Assembly (NCBI GenBank): GCA_016709995.1 | Contig: JADJLQ010000001.1 | Location: forward strand, 1,460,001-1,524,000 | DNA from: Saprospiraceae bacterium | GTDB taxonomy: Bacteria; Bacteroidota; Bacteroidia; Chitinophagales; Saprospiraceae | DNA: 64,000 nt | Reading direction: 5' to 3' | Part shown: positions 35,794 through 45,218 of the stretch, one piece after another | Numbering within the stretch: the stretch's first letter is position 1 | How the letters are laid out: each line of letters starts with the position of its first letter | The notes under the pieces: generated by a model | What the model saw: the letters and a program-made list of their open reading frames with translations, nothing else | What the model was told of the DNA's origin: nothing | Database searches by the model: none | Made by a program: the position numbers and the translations under genes

Positions 35794-36549
35794 ATGAAGA
35801 TTGACGAGTTATTATATCATCTGCATCATTCAGCATCGATACCAGAGATTGAGGCCACAGAGCTGAATCAATTACTCAAAAAATACCCTTACCTGGAATC
35901 CTTAAGGCACGCTATTATTCAGAACCCAAATACACCATTTCAGGCTATTAACGATATAGATCTTCAAAATCGATTCATTCAACTAGCCGCCCGAGCATAC
36001 AATTATGATAACCCTGGAAATGTAATGTCCCCTCCCATCTTTGATGTGACACCCGGTATGCCAGAACAGTCATTGTCACTAGAGGAGTACCATTTTACTC
36101 CAGTTGAAGCCTCATTACCTTCTCCTTTTGAACTCAATTTTATACAGAATGACACAGATTCTGAGAAAACAGACCCCTCATCTAGGCAAGATATCTTAGC
36201 CGCAAGCCAGGATACATTGGGAGACTTACAGGCTCCTTTTAGACTTTATCCCTACGAGCCTTCAGAATTCATCATATACCTTCAACACCTACCAGCATGT
36301 AGTGTACATCCTGTTGATGAAGTTGGAATCGAAAAAAAGGACAGTATGGCAGCAACTGATGAATATATCGCCGCCAGTATTGACCTCCAAGAAGGTGTCA
36401 GCTCAGAGAGTCTGGCCAATTTATGGGCTAGCCAGGGCAAATACGAAGCTGCATTCAAGATTTATGAGAAATTAGGCAGAGAAAATCCTGAAAAAAGTAG
36501 TATTTTCGCAGCCAAAATAGCAAAATTAAAGGCTGAAAAATCATTATGA
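35794..36549 (+). CDS. Hypothetical protein with C-terminal TPR-like helices
   Basis: A 251-residue soluble protein from ATG 35794. It starts MKIDELLYHLHHSASIPEIE and ends with a TPR-like pair LANLWASQGKYEAAFKIYEKLGRENPEK followed by a charged helix; the middle is Pro- and Ser-rich and looks disordered. No known domain is clear. It is translationally linked to secG (ATGA overlap at 36546-36549) and follows lptE by 24 bases, so a role in the envelope or in export is possible but only inferred. Confidence 0.75.
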   Translation: MKIDELLYHLHHSASIPEIEATELNQLLKKYPYLESLRHAIIQNPNTPFQAINDIDLQNRFIQLAARAYNYDNPGNVMSPPIFDVTPGMPEQSLSLEEYHFTPVEASLPSPFELNFIQNDTDSEKTDPSSRQDILAASQDTLGDLQAPFRLYPYEPSEFIIYLQHLPACSVHPVDEVGIEKKDSMAATDEYIAASIDLQEGVSSESLANLWASQGKYEAAFKIYEKLGRENPEKSSIFAAKIAKLKAEKSL

Positions 36550-36806
36550 TCACGTTATTAATTATCTTAATCGGAATAGTAAGTGCATTACTTATATTAG
36601 CTGTATTGATTCAAAACCCTAAAGGCGGAGGCATCGACTCTACTTTCGGAGGTCAAGGCGCAAATCAGGTATTTGGTGTGGCCCGCTCTACAGACTTTAT
36701 AGAGAAACTGACCTGGGGCTTGATCGCAGCATTGTTTTTATTGTGTATCATCACTGCCATGTTCGTTGGTGGAGGCGCTGAAGCTGCCTCTCCTTTGAAT
36801 CAATAA
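36546..36806 (+). CDS. secG: Preprotein translocase subunit SecG
   Basis: Small inner-membrane subunit of SecYEG. The 86-residue protein has two membrane helices (about 3-22 and 55-76) around a Gly-rich cytoplasmic loop, QNPKGGGIDSTFGGQGANQV, typical of SecG. Overlaps the upstream stop by four bases. groES follows after 178 bases. Confidence 0.95.
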   Translation: MITLLIILIGIVSALLILAVLIQNPKGGGIDSTFGGQGANQVFGVARSTDFIEKLTWGLIAALFLLCIITAMFVGGGAEAASPLNQ

Positions 36807-36882
36807 CCTGCCAAAAATACTACTCTTTAGTATTCCCCTGCCATTCTTGTCGCTGGTAACTGCTTGAACAACTTTACTTTTT

Positions 36883-36905
36883 TGACAAAACCAGAAAAAA
36901 TGTCA
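36883..36905. promoter_or_regulatory. Inverted repeat upstream of groES, candidate operator
   Basis: TGACA (36883-36887) and TGTCA (36901-36905) separated by 13 bases, about 80 bases before groES. The CIRCE element bound by HrcA (TTAGCACTC-N9-GAGTGCTAA) is not present. With 5-bp arms this could be chance; it is recorded because of its place before a heat-shock operon. Confidence 0.3.
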
Positions 36906-36984
36906 GGCCTTTTCATCATGGCACTATAAATGATAAGAATCAATCAAATCATAAATTGTTAACTTTTATTAAACATATTCAATC

Positions 36985-37248
36985 ATGAAGCCTATCAACG
37001 ACAGAGTAATCGTAAAACCGGCACCAGCCGAAGAAAAGACAAAAGGTGGAATCATAATTCCAGATACTGCCAAGGAAAAACCTCAAAGAGGTGAAGTAAT
37101 AGCAGTAGGCCCAGGCAAAGATGGTAATCTGATGACCGTCACAGCAGGGGATATAGTATTGTACGGAAAATATTCCGGTCAAGAATTGAACCATGAGGGT
37201 CAGGACTATCTTATTATGAGGGAAGATGATATCCTTGTGGTATTGTAA
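36985..37248 (+). CDS. groES: Co-chaperonin GroES
   Basis: Heptameric lid of the GroEL cage. 87 residues, slightly short for the family (usually 92-97). Contains the N-terminal MKPINDRVIVKPAPAEEKT, the mobile loop GGIIIPDTAKEKPQRGEV that binds GroEL, and the C-terminal YLIMREDDILVVL. groEL follows after 59 bases. Confidence 0.97.
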   Translation: MKPINDRVIVKPAPAEEKTKGGIIIPDTAKEKPQRGEVIAVGPGKDGNLMTVTAGDIVLYGKYSGQELNHEGQDYLIMREDDILVVL

Positions 37249-37307
37249 TCAAAAACATTTTAATCAGAAAATCAAACTATTGTTAATTCGTAAAAACAAA
37301 ATAAAAA

Positions 37308-38945
37308 ATGGCTAAACAAATAAGTTTTAATGCCGAGGCACGTGAAAGACTAAAGGCAGGCATAGATGCTTTGGCAAATGCTGTGAAGGTCACCCTGGGC
37401 CCTAAAGGTCGCAATGTGGTCATACAAAAAAGTTTTGGTGCCCCTACAATCACTAAAGATGGTGTAACTGTAGCAAAAGAAATAGAACTCGAAGATGCGG
37501 TGATGAATATGGGTGCTCAAATGCTCAAAGAAGTTGCTTCTAAAACCGCTGATTTGGCTGGTGATGGCACGACTACCGCCACCGTATTGGCTCAAGGTAT
37601 GGTGACCGCTGGAATGAAATATGTTGCAGCAGGAGCAAATCCTATGGACCTCAAGAGAGGTATTGAAAAAGCCGTAAAGCAAGTGATTGAAGAATTAAAG
37701 AATCAATCTGAAACTATTGGAGATGATTTTAGCAAAATCCAACAAGTAGCCTCTATCTCTTCTAATAATGATGAGGAAATAGGCAAGTTGATCGCTGATG
37801 CTATGAAAAGAGTGTCAAAAGATGGGGTCATCACTGTAGAAGAAGCCAAAGGAACCGATACCTATATGGAAGAGGTACTGGGTATGCAATTTGACAGAGG
37901 TTATCTTTCTCCATACTTCGTGACTAATGCCGAAGATATGACTGCAGAATATGATAATCCTTATATCCTGATTCATGACAAAAAGATCTCCAATATGCAA
38001 GAGATCGTGCCATTATTGGAGAAAGTTATATCCACCGGAAGGTCTTTGCTCTTGATAGCAGAAGATATGGAAAGTCAAGCACTGGGTGTTTTGGTTGTCA
38101 ATAGGTTGAGAGCAAACCTTAAAGTAGTTGCTGTTAAAGCTCCTGGTTTTGGTGATAGAAGAAAAGCTATGCTTGAAGATATCGCTATCCTAACTGGAGG
38201 CACAGTGATTTCAGAAGAAAAAGGTTATAAAATTGAAAACATTGAACTTGACTTATTGGGTCAGGCAGAGAAGATCACTGTAGACAAAGACAATACTACT
38301 ATCGTCAATGGTGGCGGTGATAGTAAAATGATCGAAGCAAGGATCAACCAGATCAAACAACAAATCGAGACTACTACCTCAGATTACGATAAAGAAAAAC
38401 TACAAGAAAGACTCGCCAAATTGTCTGGTGGAGTAGCTGTATTGTACATAGGTGCTGCTACAGAGGTAGAAATGAAAGAGAAAAAAGATCGTGTAGATGA
38501 TGCATTGCATGCGACTCGTGCTGCAATCGAAGAAGGTATCGTAGCTGGTGGTGGTGTAGCTTTAGTCAGATCTATCCCTGCCCTGGACAAAATGAAAGGT
38601 CTAAATGAAGACGAGACTATCGGTATTCAAATCGTCAAAAAATCACTCGAAGCCCCTCTACGGGTCATCGCTGAAAACGCTGGCATGGAAGGCAGTGTAA
38701 TATTCCATAAAGTATTGACAAGTAAGGGCTCTAATGGCTATAATGCTCGTACGGATGTATATGAAGATTTGAAAAAAGCAGGTGTCATAGACCCTACTAA
38801 GGTTACCCGCATCGCTTTGGAAAATGCAGCTTCTATAGCAGGTATGATCCTGACTACCGAATGTGTAGTCAATGACAAGCCAAAAGATAAAGAAGCTTCT
38901 CATGGTCATCAACATGGTGGCGGTGGAATGGACGGCATGATGTAA
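37308..38945 (+). CDS. groEL: Chaperonin GroEL
   Basis: ATP-driven folding chamber, 545 residues, normal length. ATPase motifs GDGTTTATVLAQ (about 85-96), GPKGRNVV near 31, and the apical and equatorial signature AAIEEGIVAGGGVAL near 405. The tail after residue 525 is His- and Gly-rich and ends GGGGMDGMM, the usual GGM-type C-terminus. Second gene of groESL, followed by a hairpin terminator. Confidence 0.98.
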   Translation: MAKQISFNAEARERLKAGIDALANAVKVTLGPKGRNVVIQKSFGAPTITKDGVTVAKEIELEDAVMNMGAQMLKEVASKTADLAGDGTTTATVLAQGMVTAGMKYVAAGANPMDLKRGIEKAVKQVIEELKNQSETIGDDFSKIQQVASISSNNDEEIGKLIADAMKRVSKDGVITVEEAKGTDTYMEEVLGMQFDRGYLSPYFVTNAEDMTAEYDNPYILIHDKKISNMQEIVPLLEKVISTGRSLLLIAEDMESQALGVLVVNRLRANLKVVAVKAPGFGDRRKAMLEDIAILTGGTVISEEKGYKIENIELDLLGQAEKITVDKDNTTIVNGGGDSKMIEARINQIKQQIETTTSDYDKEKLQERLAKLSGGVAVLYIGAATEVEMKEKKDRVDDALHATRAAIEEGIVAGGGVALVRSIPALDKMKGLNEDETIGIQIVKKSLEAPLRVIAENAGMEGSVIFHKVLTSKGSNGYNARTDVYEDLKKAGVIDPTKVTRIALENAASIAGMILTTECVVNDKPKDKEASHGHQHGGGGMDGMM

Positions 38946-38971
38946 TCGATTCATAATAACATCATATTATA

Positions 38972-39008
38972 AAGAAAGGCAGCTCATCCGAGTTGCCTTT
39001 CTTGTTTT
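38972..39008 (+). terminator. Terminator after groEL
   Basis: AAGAAAGGCA (38972-38981) pairs with TGCCTTTCTT (38994-39003), with an inner CTC/GAG extension around loop ATCC, followed by GTTTTAT. Lies 27 bases after the groEL stop. Confidence 0.75.
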
Positions 39009-39103
39009 ATAACTTAGTTACAATATTGGATTGAAAAACGCTGTATTTTGAATGTTCCTATTGAAGCGATCTTATTACATTAAAAGCATCAAGTGATATT
39101 TAG

Positions 39104-41454
39104 TTGAAAAAAATATTATTCTATATATTAGGATCCTTCATTGCTTTATTAATAGTCGGAATACTGACTATGCCTAACCCCAGATATGGGTATAGCACTA
39201 CCCTGTTTTCATCCGATGGCCAGCTCCTGGGGGCACGGCTTGCTCCAGACGAACAATGGAGATTTATTCCCAGTGATAGCCTACCTCAAAAATACATTTC
39301 GGCCATCACGGTGTATGAAGACCAATACTTTTTTTATCATCCTGGCATCAATCCAATAAGCTTATGGCGAGCCCTGCGTCAAAATTGGAGAGCAGGTAAA
39401 ATAGTAAGTGGAGGCAGTACCCTGACCATGCAGGCCATAAGATTGAGACATGGTGTAGACAAAACCAGATCGATATTCAACAAATCACTCGAAATGCTCT
39501 GGGCGCTGGGTATGGAGCTGATCTATTCCAAAAAAAACATCTTAAAAGACTATGCCGCAGCAGCCCCGTTTGGCACCAATGTGGTAGGATTAGAAGCAGC
39601 CTGTTGGCGGTATTTTGACAAAGCACCTTCCCATTTGACCTGGGCCGAAGCCGCTTTTCTTGCAGTATTGCCAAACAGTCCTGCTTTGATTCACCCAGGC
39701 AGAAATCGCGATATACTTCATATCAAACGAGACGCACTATTAAATAAAATGAAGGCAGTGGGGGCCATAGATTCTGCCACATTATTTCTTTCCAAATTAG
39801 AACCTATACCAGAAAAGCCAGCTCCTTTACCGAATATTGCACCTCATGCCTTAGACTTTATACAAAAAAATCATCCAGGCCAGAACTTCAATTCCAGTAT
39901 AGATATTCAACTCCAGTTACAAATAAATGATATCGCACAATGGTCCTATGATAAATTATCCGCTAACGAAATACATAACCTTGCGATTATCGTAGCCGAT
40001 ACCAGGACCGGTGCTGTATTGAGTTATTGTGGCAACGCTCCAAATACCATTCACCAAATGTATGTCGACAATGCTCAAGCTCCCAGAAGTACCGGAAGCA
40101 TACTAAAACCATTTCTGTACGCGGGAGCATTAGACAAAAGTGTGATTTTGCCCGGGACAATCTTGCCGGATATCCCTATGGTTATCGATGGGTTTCAACC
40201 TAAAAACTTTAATCTGGGCTACACAGGTTTCAAGGAAGCTAACCAGGCTCTGATTCAATCTCTTAATATACCCTTTGTCTATTTGTTGCAACAATATGGT
40301 CTGGAACAATTTCATTTTGACTTGAATAAACTCGGCCTTCACCATATTAGTAAACCGCCAGGGCATTATGGTCTATCCTTGATCCTGGGTGGAGGAGAAT
40401 CATCACTTTTTGATTTGGTGGGAGCATATGCATACCTAGGAAGAGTCTTAATCAATTTTGAATCAGCTGGTAATGGATACAAATTGACAGACCTTCATCC
40501 ATTGTATTTTGAAAAAAGCAAAATGACTACTTTACCGAAAGAAGGTGACCTCTCAAAGACCCCCCAATGTACAGTGCGGCGAGTATTTATACAACCCTGG
40601 AGACGCTACAGCAATTACAGAGACCTGATGAACTAGGCAAATGGGAATCCTTTGATGCCGGTCAGTCATTAAGTTGGAAAACGGGTACCAGCTTTGGCTT
40701 CAGAGATGCATGGGCGATCGGTGTGAATGCCAATTATACGATAGGAGTGTGGGTTGGAAATTCCTCCGGAGAAGGAAGGCAAGGTCTCCTGGGGATAAAG
40801 GCAGCAGCTCCAATATTGTTTTCCGTCCTAACTCATCTAAAAGCATCTTCCAATGGCGACTTCCGTGCACCGCTCGATGAATTGGTCCCAATCGTAGTTT
40901 GCCGGCAAAGCGGAATGAAAATGTCCATTAATTGTACATTAGGAGATAGCATCCTTACCTCCCGTTTTTCCAATAATACTTTACCCTGCCCATATCATAA
41001 GTTGATCTACATAGATCCTCTCTCACTACTTCAGGTAAATCAATCTTGTGCGCTGCCTGGCCGGTTGCAGCCAAGGAAAATATTCAACCTGCCTACCCTG
41101 GGAGAATATTATTATGCCAGATCTCATGCCGAATATGAGCTCATACCTGATTTTGATCCCAGGTGTACTCAAAAGTCAATTGGTTCCAACATGAGTATGA
41201 TTCAACCCGAACCCAATAGTTCGTTTTTTATACCCCGTGATGAGAATGGTTTGGCAGGGAAAATAATTTTCAAACTTACACATCGACAGACTGACATGTT
41301 GATTTATTGGCATTTGGATGAAACATTTATTGGAAGTACCCGTACTTTTCATGAAATGTCTATTGAAGCTGGGCCAGGGCCTCATGTCATCACGGTGATC
41401 GATTCTACAGGAGCAGAATTAAAATGTCCTTTTAATGTATTGTCTAGCCGATAA
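39104..41454 (+). CDS. pbpC: Penicillin-binding protein 1C, frameshifted
   Basis: Bifunctional peptidoglycan synthase, about 780 residues in all. First frame: membrane anchor (5-25), GT51 glycosyltransferase with EDQYFFYHPG (Glu72) and GGSTLTMQ (103-110), then the transpeptidase nucleophile motif SILK (Ser332-Lys335). The chain runs out of frame at a run of six C (40560-40565): the first frame ends at 40636 with unrelated residues, while the second, readable from about 40567, carries the KTGT motif (SWKTGTSFGFRDAW) and the C-terminal BiPBP_C-like domain ending near PGPHVITVIDSTG. Adding one C would join them. The start is a TTG at 39104; the next ATG would remove the membrane anchor. No alpha-2-macroglobulin partner gene is next to it. 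Confidence 0.88.
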
Positions 41455-41461
41455 ATCGCAA

Positions 41462-41887
41462 TCACCATTTTGCTTTGGGTGGCCGGCTGGCAGCAATCAT
41501 TCTTTTAATAGAGAACCTACCTGTTCCATTGACGACTACCATCAACAATCCCCCTATAATGGCAATATTTTTCATAAATAGAATGGATTGAAGCCTTCTT
41601 TCAGACACGGGATCATTCCAGAAAGAAAATACTATAAATGTCACGGGCACCCAATACAATAATAATAATATAGCGCCTGTAGCTGACCGATATCCAAGTA
41701 ATACAAATGAAGCTCCAAGGATTAAAACTATGATGACTGAAACTAAAAGAAATTCCTGATTCCAGGTAATCCCATAATTGGTCATCGTCCGTTTGACCGA
41801 ATCAAAATAAGCTATAGAATCATAGGCTTCCCAAAAAAATATGGTTGACAGAAATATTCTTGCTATAAGATCGATCCATTGCTTCAT
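41462..41887 (-). CDS. DoxX-family membrane protein
   Basis: A 141-residue protein with four membrane helices (about 7-25, 46-66, 69-89 and 103-121), N-terminal LIARIFLSTIFFWEAYDSI and a C-terminal basic tail. This matches the DoxX/SURF4-like fold; function is not defined (quinone or redox roles are proposed in some members). ATG 41887 is preferred to the TTG one codon upstream. Last gene of the run from 45159, 16 bases after the FAD dehydrogenase, and nearly abutting the convergent pbpC. Confidence 0.75.
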   Translation of the reverse strand: MKQWIDLIARIFLSTIFFWEAYDSIAYFDSVKRTMTNYGITWNQEFLLVSVIIVLILGASFVLLGYRSATGAILLLLYWVPVTFIVFSFWNDPVSERRLQSILFMKNIAIIGGLLMVVVNGTGRFSIKRMIAASRPPKAKW

Positions 41888-41903
41888 CAAAAATATGTTT
41901 TAT

Positions 41904-43457
41904 TCAATTTGTAGTTAAATAATGAAAAGCAGCTTCAGCACAATGTTGACCATCCATGGCAGCTGAAACTATGCCTCCGGCATACCCCGCTCCTTCGCCA
42001 CATGGAAAGAGTCCTATGCATTGTGGATGCATAGATAGTGAATTTCTGGGAATGCGTATCGGACTGCTCGTTCTGCTCTCAGTGGCGACTACAACTGCTT
42101 CCTCCGTCAGATATCCTTTCATTTTTTTTGCAAAAATTTTTATGCCACTCTGAAGGGGTTCGATGATTAATTTTGGCAGTAGATCATGGACTGGTGCACT
42201 CCACAAACCGGGGATATAAGATGATTCGGGCAAGGAGGCAGACACTCTGCCAGTCATAAAATCTGTCAACCTTTGAGCGGGAGCTTTTTGAGATCCATCA
42301 CCAGCATTAAAAATATTTTGTTCCACAGATTGCTGAAAATTTAAGGTACAGAAAGGATCAGATGAGTTGTCAAAGTCAGTTGGGTGTACACTTACAACAG
42401 TTCCCGAATTGGCATATCGGCTGTCCCTACGACTCAGTGACATGCCATTGAGCACGATTTCACCTGGGCTGGTGGCTGCAGGCACCATCAGGCCTCCCGG
42501 GCACATGCAAAATGAAAAAACACCTCGCTCATCTAACGTGCATGCCATGGAGTAACTTGCCGGAGGCAGGTGTTCCGGCCTGGATGGTGTATGATATTGT
42601 GCACTATCTACAATTTCCTGCGGATGTTCAATCCTAACACCTAAAGCAAACGATTTGGCCTCCATCACAAGGTTTTTATCCGCAAGCAATCTAAAGATAT
42701 CTCTCGAAGAATGACCTGTAGCTAATATGCATGCATCAGCGACAAATTGGCTTCCTGATTGGGTGATCACACTTTTAAAGATCTGGTGTTTAATCTCAAT
42801 GTCTACCACCCTTTGACCAAAATGTATTTCCCCACCATGCTGTAAAATGCTCTCCCTGATCGTCTCTATTACTTTTGGCAAATGATTAGATCCAATATGT
42901 GGGTGTGCATCAATCATTATCTCTGAGGTTGCTCCATGCTCAACCAATAAACTCAATACTTTATAGATATCCCCTCTCTTGACAGACCTGGTATAAAGTT
43001 TGCCATCTGAGTAGGTGCCTGCACCACCTTCACCATAACAATAGTTTGAATCCGGTGGAACGGTATGAAATTGCTGAATGAGGCGGAGGTCCCGTCGCCG
43101 GTCTTGGACAGCCTTTCCCCGGTCCAAAACAATCGGTTTGATACCGAGTAAAAGACATTCAAGGGCTGCAAAATATCCTGCCGGTCCGGCACCTATGATC
43201 ACTACACTCTTTTCGCTGTTAGAGACATCATCCTTAAACCTGGATTTATAGGCAGGTTGATCTATAAATGGAGTATCAGACAGTTCTATTCTAAGTCGAT
43301 ACATCGGTGCCTTGCGTGCATCCAGAGACTTCTTGAGTATCCGGAAATAAGGTAGTTGGGCTAGAGGAAGATCAAGGATTTCTGCTATTTTTTGAGAAAT
43401 GACCAGATCCTGGTTTTGGTCAGAGGGATTGATCGCTACTTCTATGATACGTGACAT
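41904..43457 (-). CDS. NAD(P)/FAD-dependent dehydrogenase (COG2509-like)
   Basis: A 517-residue flavoprotein of the uncharacterised FAD-dependent dehydrogenase family. An N-terminal alpha/beta domain (about 1-80, with PYFRILKKSLDARKAPMYRL) precedes the FAD motif VVIIGAGPAGYFAALE (about 86-101), then YCYGEGGAGTYSDGKLYTR and a second nucleotide half ending LFPCGEGAGYAGGIVSAAMDG. These segments are diagnostic of the family, whose substrate is unknown. It follows kdsA by four bases. Confidence 0.88.
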   Translation of the reverse strand: MSRIIEVAINPSDQNQDLVISQKIAEILDLPLAQLPYFRILKKSLDARKAPMYRLRIELSDTPFIDQPAYKSRFKDDVSNSEKSVVIIGAGPAGYFAALECLLLGIKPIVLDRGKAVQDRRRDLRLIQQFHTVPPDSNYCYGEGGAGTYSDGKLYTRSVKRGDIYKVLSLLVEHGATSEIMIDAHPHIGSNHLPKVIETIRESILQHGGEIHFGQRVVDIEIKHQIFKSVITQSGSQFVADACILATGHSSRDIFRLLADKNLVMEAKSFALGVRIEHPQEIVDSAQYHTPSRPEHLPPASYSMACTLDERGVFSFCMCPGGLMVPAATSPGEIVLNGMSLSRRDSRYANSGTVVSVHPTDFDNSSDPFCTLNFQQSVEQNIFNAGDGSQKAPAQRLTDFMTGRVSASLPESSYIPGLWSAPVHDLLPKLIIEPLQSGIKIFAKKMKGYLTEEAVVVATESRTSSPIRIPRNSLSMHPQCIGLFPCGEGAGYAGGIVSAAMDGQHCAEAAFHYLTTN

Positions 43458-43461
43458 GACA

Positions 43462-44292
43462 CTATTTGATAATAGCCTCTCTAATCCTGACCAATCGTTG
43501 AAGTAATTGTTCGAGCATGGGTAAGGCTAACATATTGGCACCATCAGATTTTGCGACAGATGGGTTTGGATGCGTTTCGATAAATAATCCATCAGCTCCA
43601 GCGGCTATACCAGCACTGGCGATGGTTTGTATCATTTGAGGATGCCCGCCTGTAACTCCGGATACCTGGTTTGGCTTTTGAAGAGAATGGGTCACATCGA
43701 GGATCACAGGCACCTGAAGTGATTGCATAATGGGAATAGACCGCATATCGACTACCAGATCCTGATATCCAAAAGTGGTCCCCCGCTCTGTCAGCCATAC
43801 ATCGTTGTTTCCCCTTGAAGTGACTTTGTCTACGGCAAATTTCATGGCCTCCGGCCCCATGAACTGACCCTTTTTGATATTAATCGCTTTTCCAGTATCT
43901 GCAGCAGCTTCCAACAAACTGGTCTGCCTGCACAAAAAAGCTGGTATTTGGAGCACATCGACATAATTAGCTGCCAGATAAGCCTCTTCTTCAGTGTGGA
44001 TATCTGTCAGGACAGGGAGGTTGTATTGTTCCTTTATGAATTGTAAATACTCCAAAGCGACCTCATCCCCCAGACCAGTGAAGGAATCTTTACTACTCCT
44101 GTTAGCTTTGCGGTAAGATGATTTGAATATAAAAGGGATTTGATATTGATTGACTATGGGCAATATAGTCTCCACTACTTCGATCAACAATTCTTTGCTT
44201 TCTATTACACAAGGGCCTGCAATCAACAAAAACATATTTGATGAAGGATGTTTCAATGACTTCAGTGAAGAATAGTATTTAGTTGTATTCAT
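43462..44292 (-). CDS. kdsA: 3-deoxy-8-phosphooctulonate synthase KdsA
   Basis: Condenses phosphoenolpyruvate with arabinose 5-phosphate to Kdo-8-phosphate, the sugar that links lipid A to the LPS core. 276 residues, normal size, with LLIAGPCVIES (about 22-32), SYRKANRSSKDSFTGLGDE, DIHTEEEAY, the IPAFLCRQTSLLEAAA segment and DVTHSLQKPN. The Cys in GPCVIES suggests the metal-dependent class. The gene lies six bases after the HU/SPOR gene. It fits with the LPS-transport genes elsewhere in the window. Confidence 0.95.
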   Translation of the reverse strand: MNTTKYYSSLKSLKHPSSNMFLLIAGPCVIESKELLIEVVETILPIVNQYQIPFIFKSSYRKANRSSKDSFTGLGDEVALEYLQFIKEQYNLPVLTDIHTEEEAYLAANYVDVLQIPAFLCRQTSLLEAAADTGKAINIKKGQFMGPEAMKFAVDKVTSRGNNDVWLTERGTTFGYQDLVVDMRSIPIMQSLQVPVILDVTHSLQKPNQVSGVTGGHPQMIQTIASAGIAAGADGLFIETHPNPSVAKSDGANMLALPMLEQLLQRLVRIREAIIK

Positions 44293-44298
44293 ATAAAG

Positions 44299-45159
44299 TT
44301 ATTGATCCAATATCCATGCGGTAGGTTCTATCAGAGACCTGACAGACATCAACATAGAATCTCTTTTAACACCTGCTTCTACCTTGATTCCCAATCGTTT
44401 ACATCCTTCTTTTAAGCTTTCCTCGTAAGTATTCAACCCCAGGCGTGCGATCCTGGATTTCATTCTATCCGCATTGACTTTAGTACAGAAAGTGCCGGTG
44501 ATGATGATGTAAGCCTGATTATCAAGATCCTGCTTTTGAATTTGATAATTGTCCAAGACCTTTTCCGGAGCCATATTGGTCTGTTTAAGAGAAGTATTTG
44601 CTGGGAGGTTGGAGGGCTGGACTACATTTTGTGCGATTGAATTCTGCATTGGTGATCTAAACAACAAGTTGAGTAAGATGAATACAACACTCAGGAAAGC
44701 TGCTGATGCAATTAATAACCACCAATTAAACTTATTCTTAGTTATATTGCCCTGATATTGAGGCTTAATAGATAATGGGGCGAATTGTAGGGATTTTTCC
44801 AGGTCTGGATTAGGACTGAATCTAAGCTTCTGCTCCGGGTTATCTTTGTCCAGTAAGCCTAAAATACCCAAATGTACAGGAGCATCTTCATGCGTGAGCT
44901 TGTTCACTGTAGCTTCCACAAACTCATAAGCTTTTGAGTAAGAAATGTCATGCAACGAAGCTACCACGGTAGCAATCAAAGAGTAGGAATAAGAAGCTGA
45001 AGGGGATTGCCATTCAAGTTGGGCTTTGGGTGGCTCAAAGTTTTGCTGAGATACCTTCCACTCTGCCGGTGAATAATTCAATATAAAAGTACCCAGCGCG
45101 CCTATATCAGCCCGTCCATATCGGTTCAAAGTCTCTAAAATGTATGCTGAAAACCCCAT
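44299..45159 (-). CDS. HU-like plus SPOR-domain membrane protein
   Basis: A 286-residue protein in three parts: an N-terminal cytoplasmic HU/CCDC81-like region (about 1-80, with ILETLNRYGRADIGALGTFI and a second SYSYSLIATVVASLHD segment), one membrane helix (about 146-167, WWLLIASAAFLSVVFILLNL), and a C-terminal SPOR domain (about 210-280, YIITGTFCTKVNADRMKSRI) that binds denuded glycan strands at division sites. The combination is a known Bacteroidota arrangement and suggests a link between nucleoid or cytoplasm and septal peptidoglycan. First gene of the run leading to kdsA. Confidence 0.8.
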   Translation of the reverse strand: MGFSAYILETLNRYGRADIGALGTFILNYSPAEWKVSQQNFEPPKAQLEWQSPSASYSYSLIATVVASLHDISYSKAYEFVEATVNKLTHEDAPVHLGILGLLDKDNPEQKLRFSPNPDLEKSLQFAPLSIKPQYQGNITKNKFNWWLLIASAAFLSVVFILLNLLFRSPMQNSIAQNVVQPSNLPANTSLKQTNMAPEKVLDNYQIQKQDLDNQAYIIITGTFCTKVNADRMKSRIARLGLNTYEESLKEGCKRLGIKVEAGVKRDSMLMSVRSLIEPTAWILDQ

Positions 45160-45176
45160 TTAAGGTCAATAATAAA

Positions 45177-45184
45177 GCAAGGTA
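45177..45184 (-). promoter_or_regulatory. Possible minus-7 element before the HU/SPOR gene
   Basis: Minus strand TACCTTGC, a one-base-shorter variant of TAnnTTTG, 17 bases upstream of the ATG. Similar TAnnTTGC words occur upstream of the T9SS cargo gene and the OstA-like gene. Weak evidence. Confidence 0.3.
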
Positions 45185-45218
45185 CGAAAATTCAAGTTTA
45201 AATAAATCGACTTCTACC

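Noticed and set aside
36915..36935. TGGCACTATAAATGA upstream of groES as a sigma-54 promoter
   Set aside because: The GG at minus 24 is present but the partner GC ten bases later is GA, and the minus-12 word TTGC is lacking.
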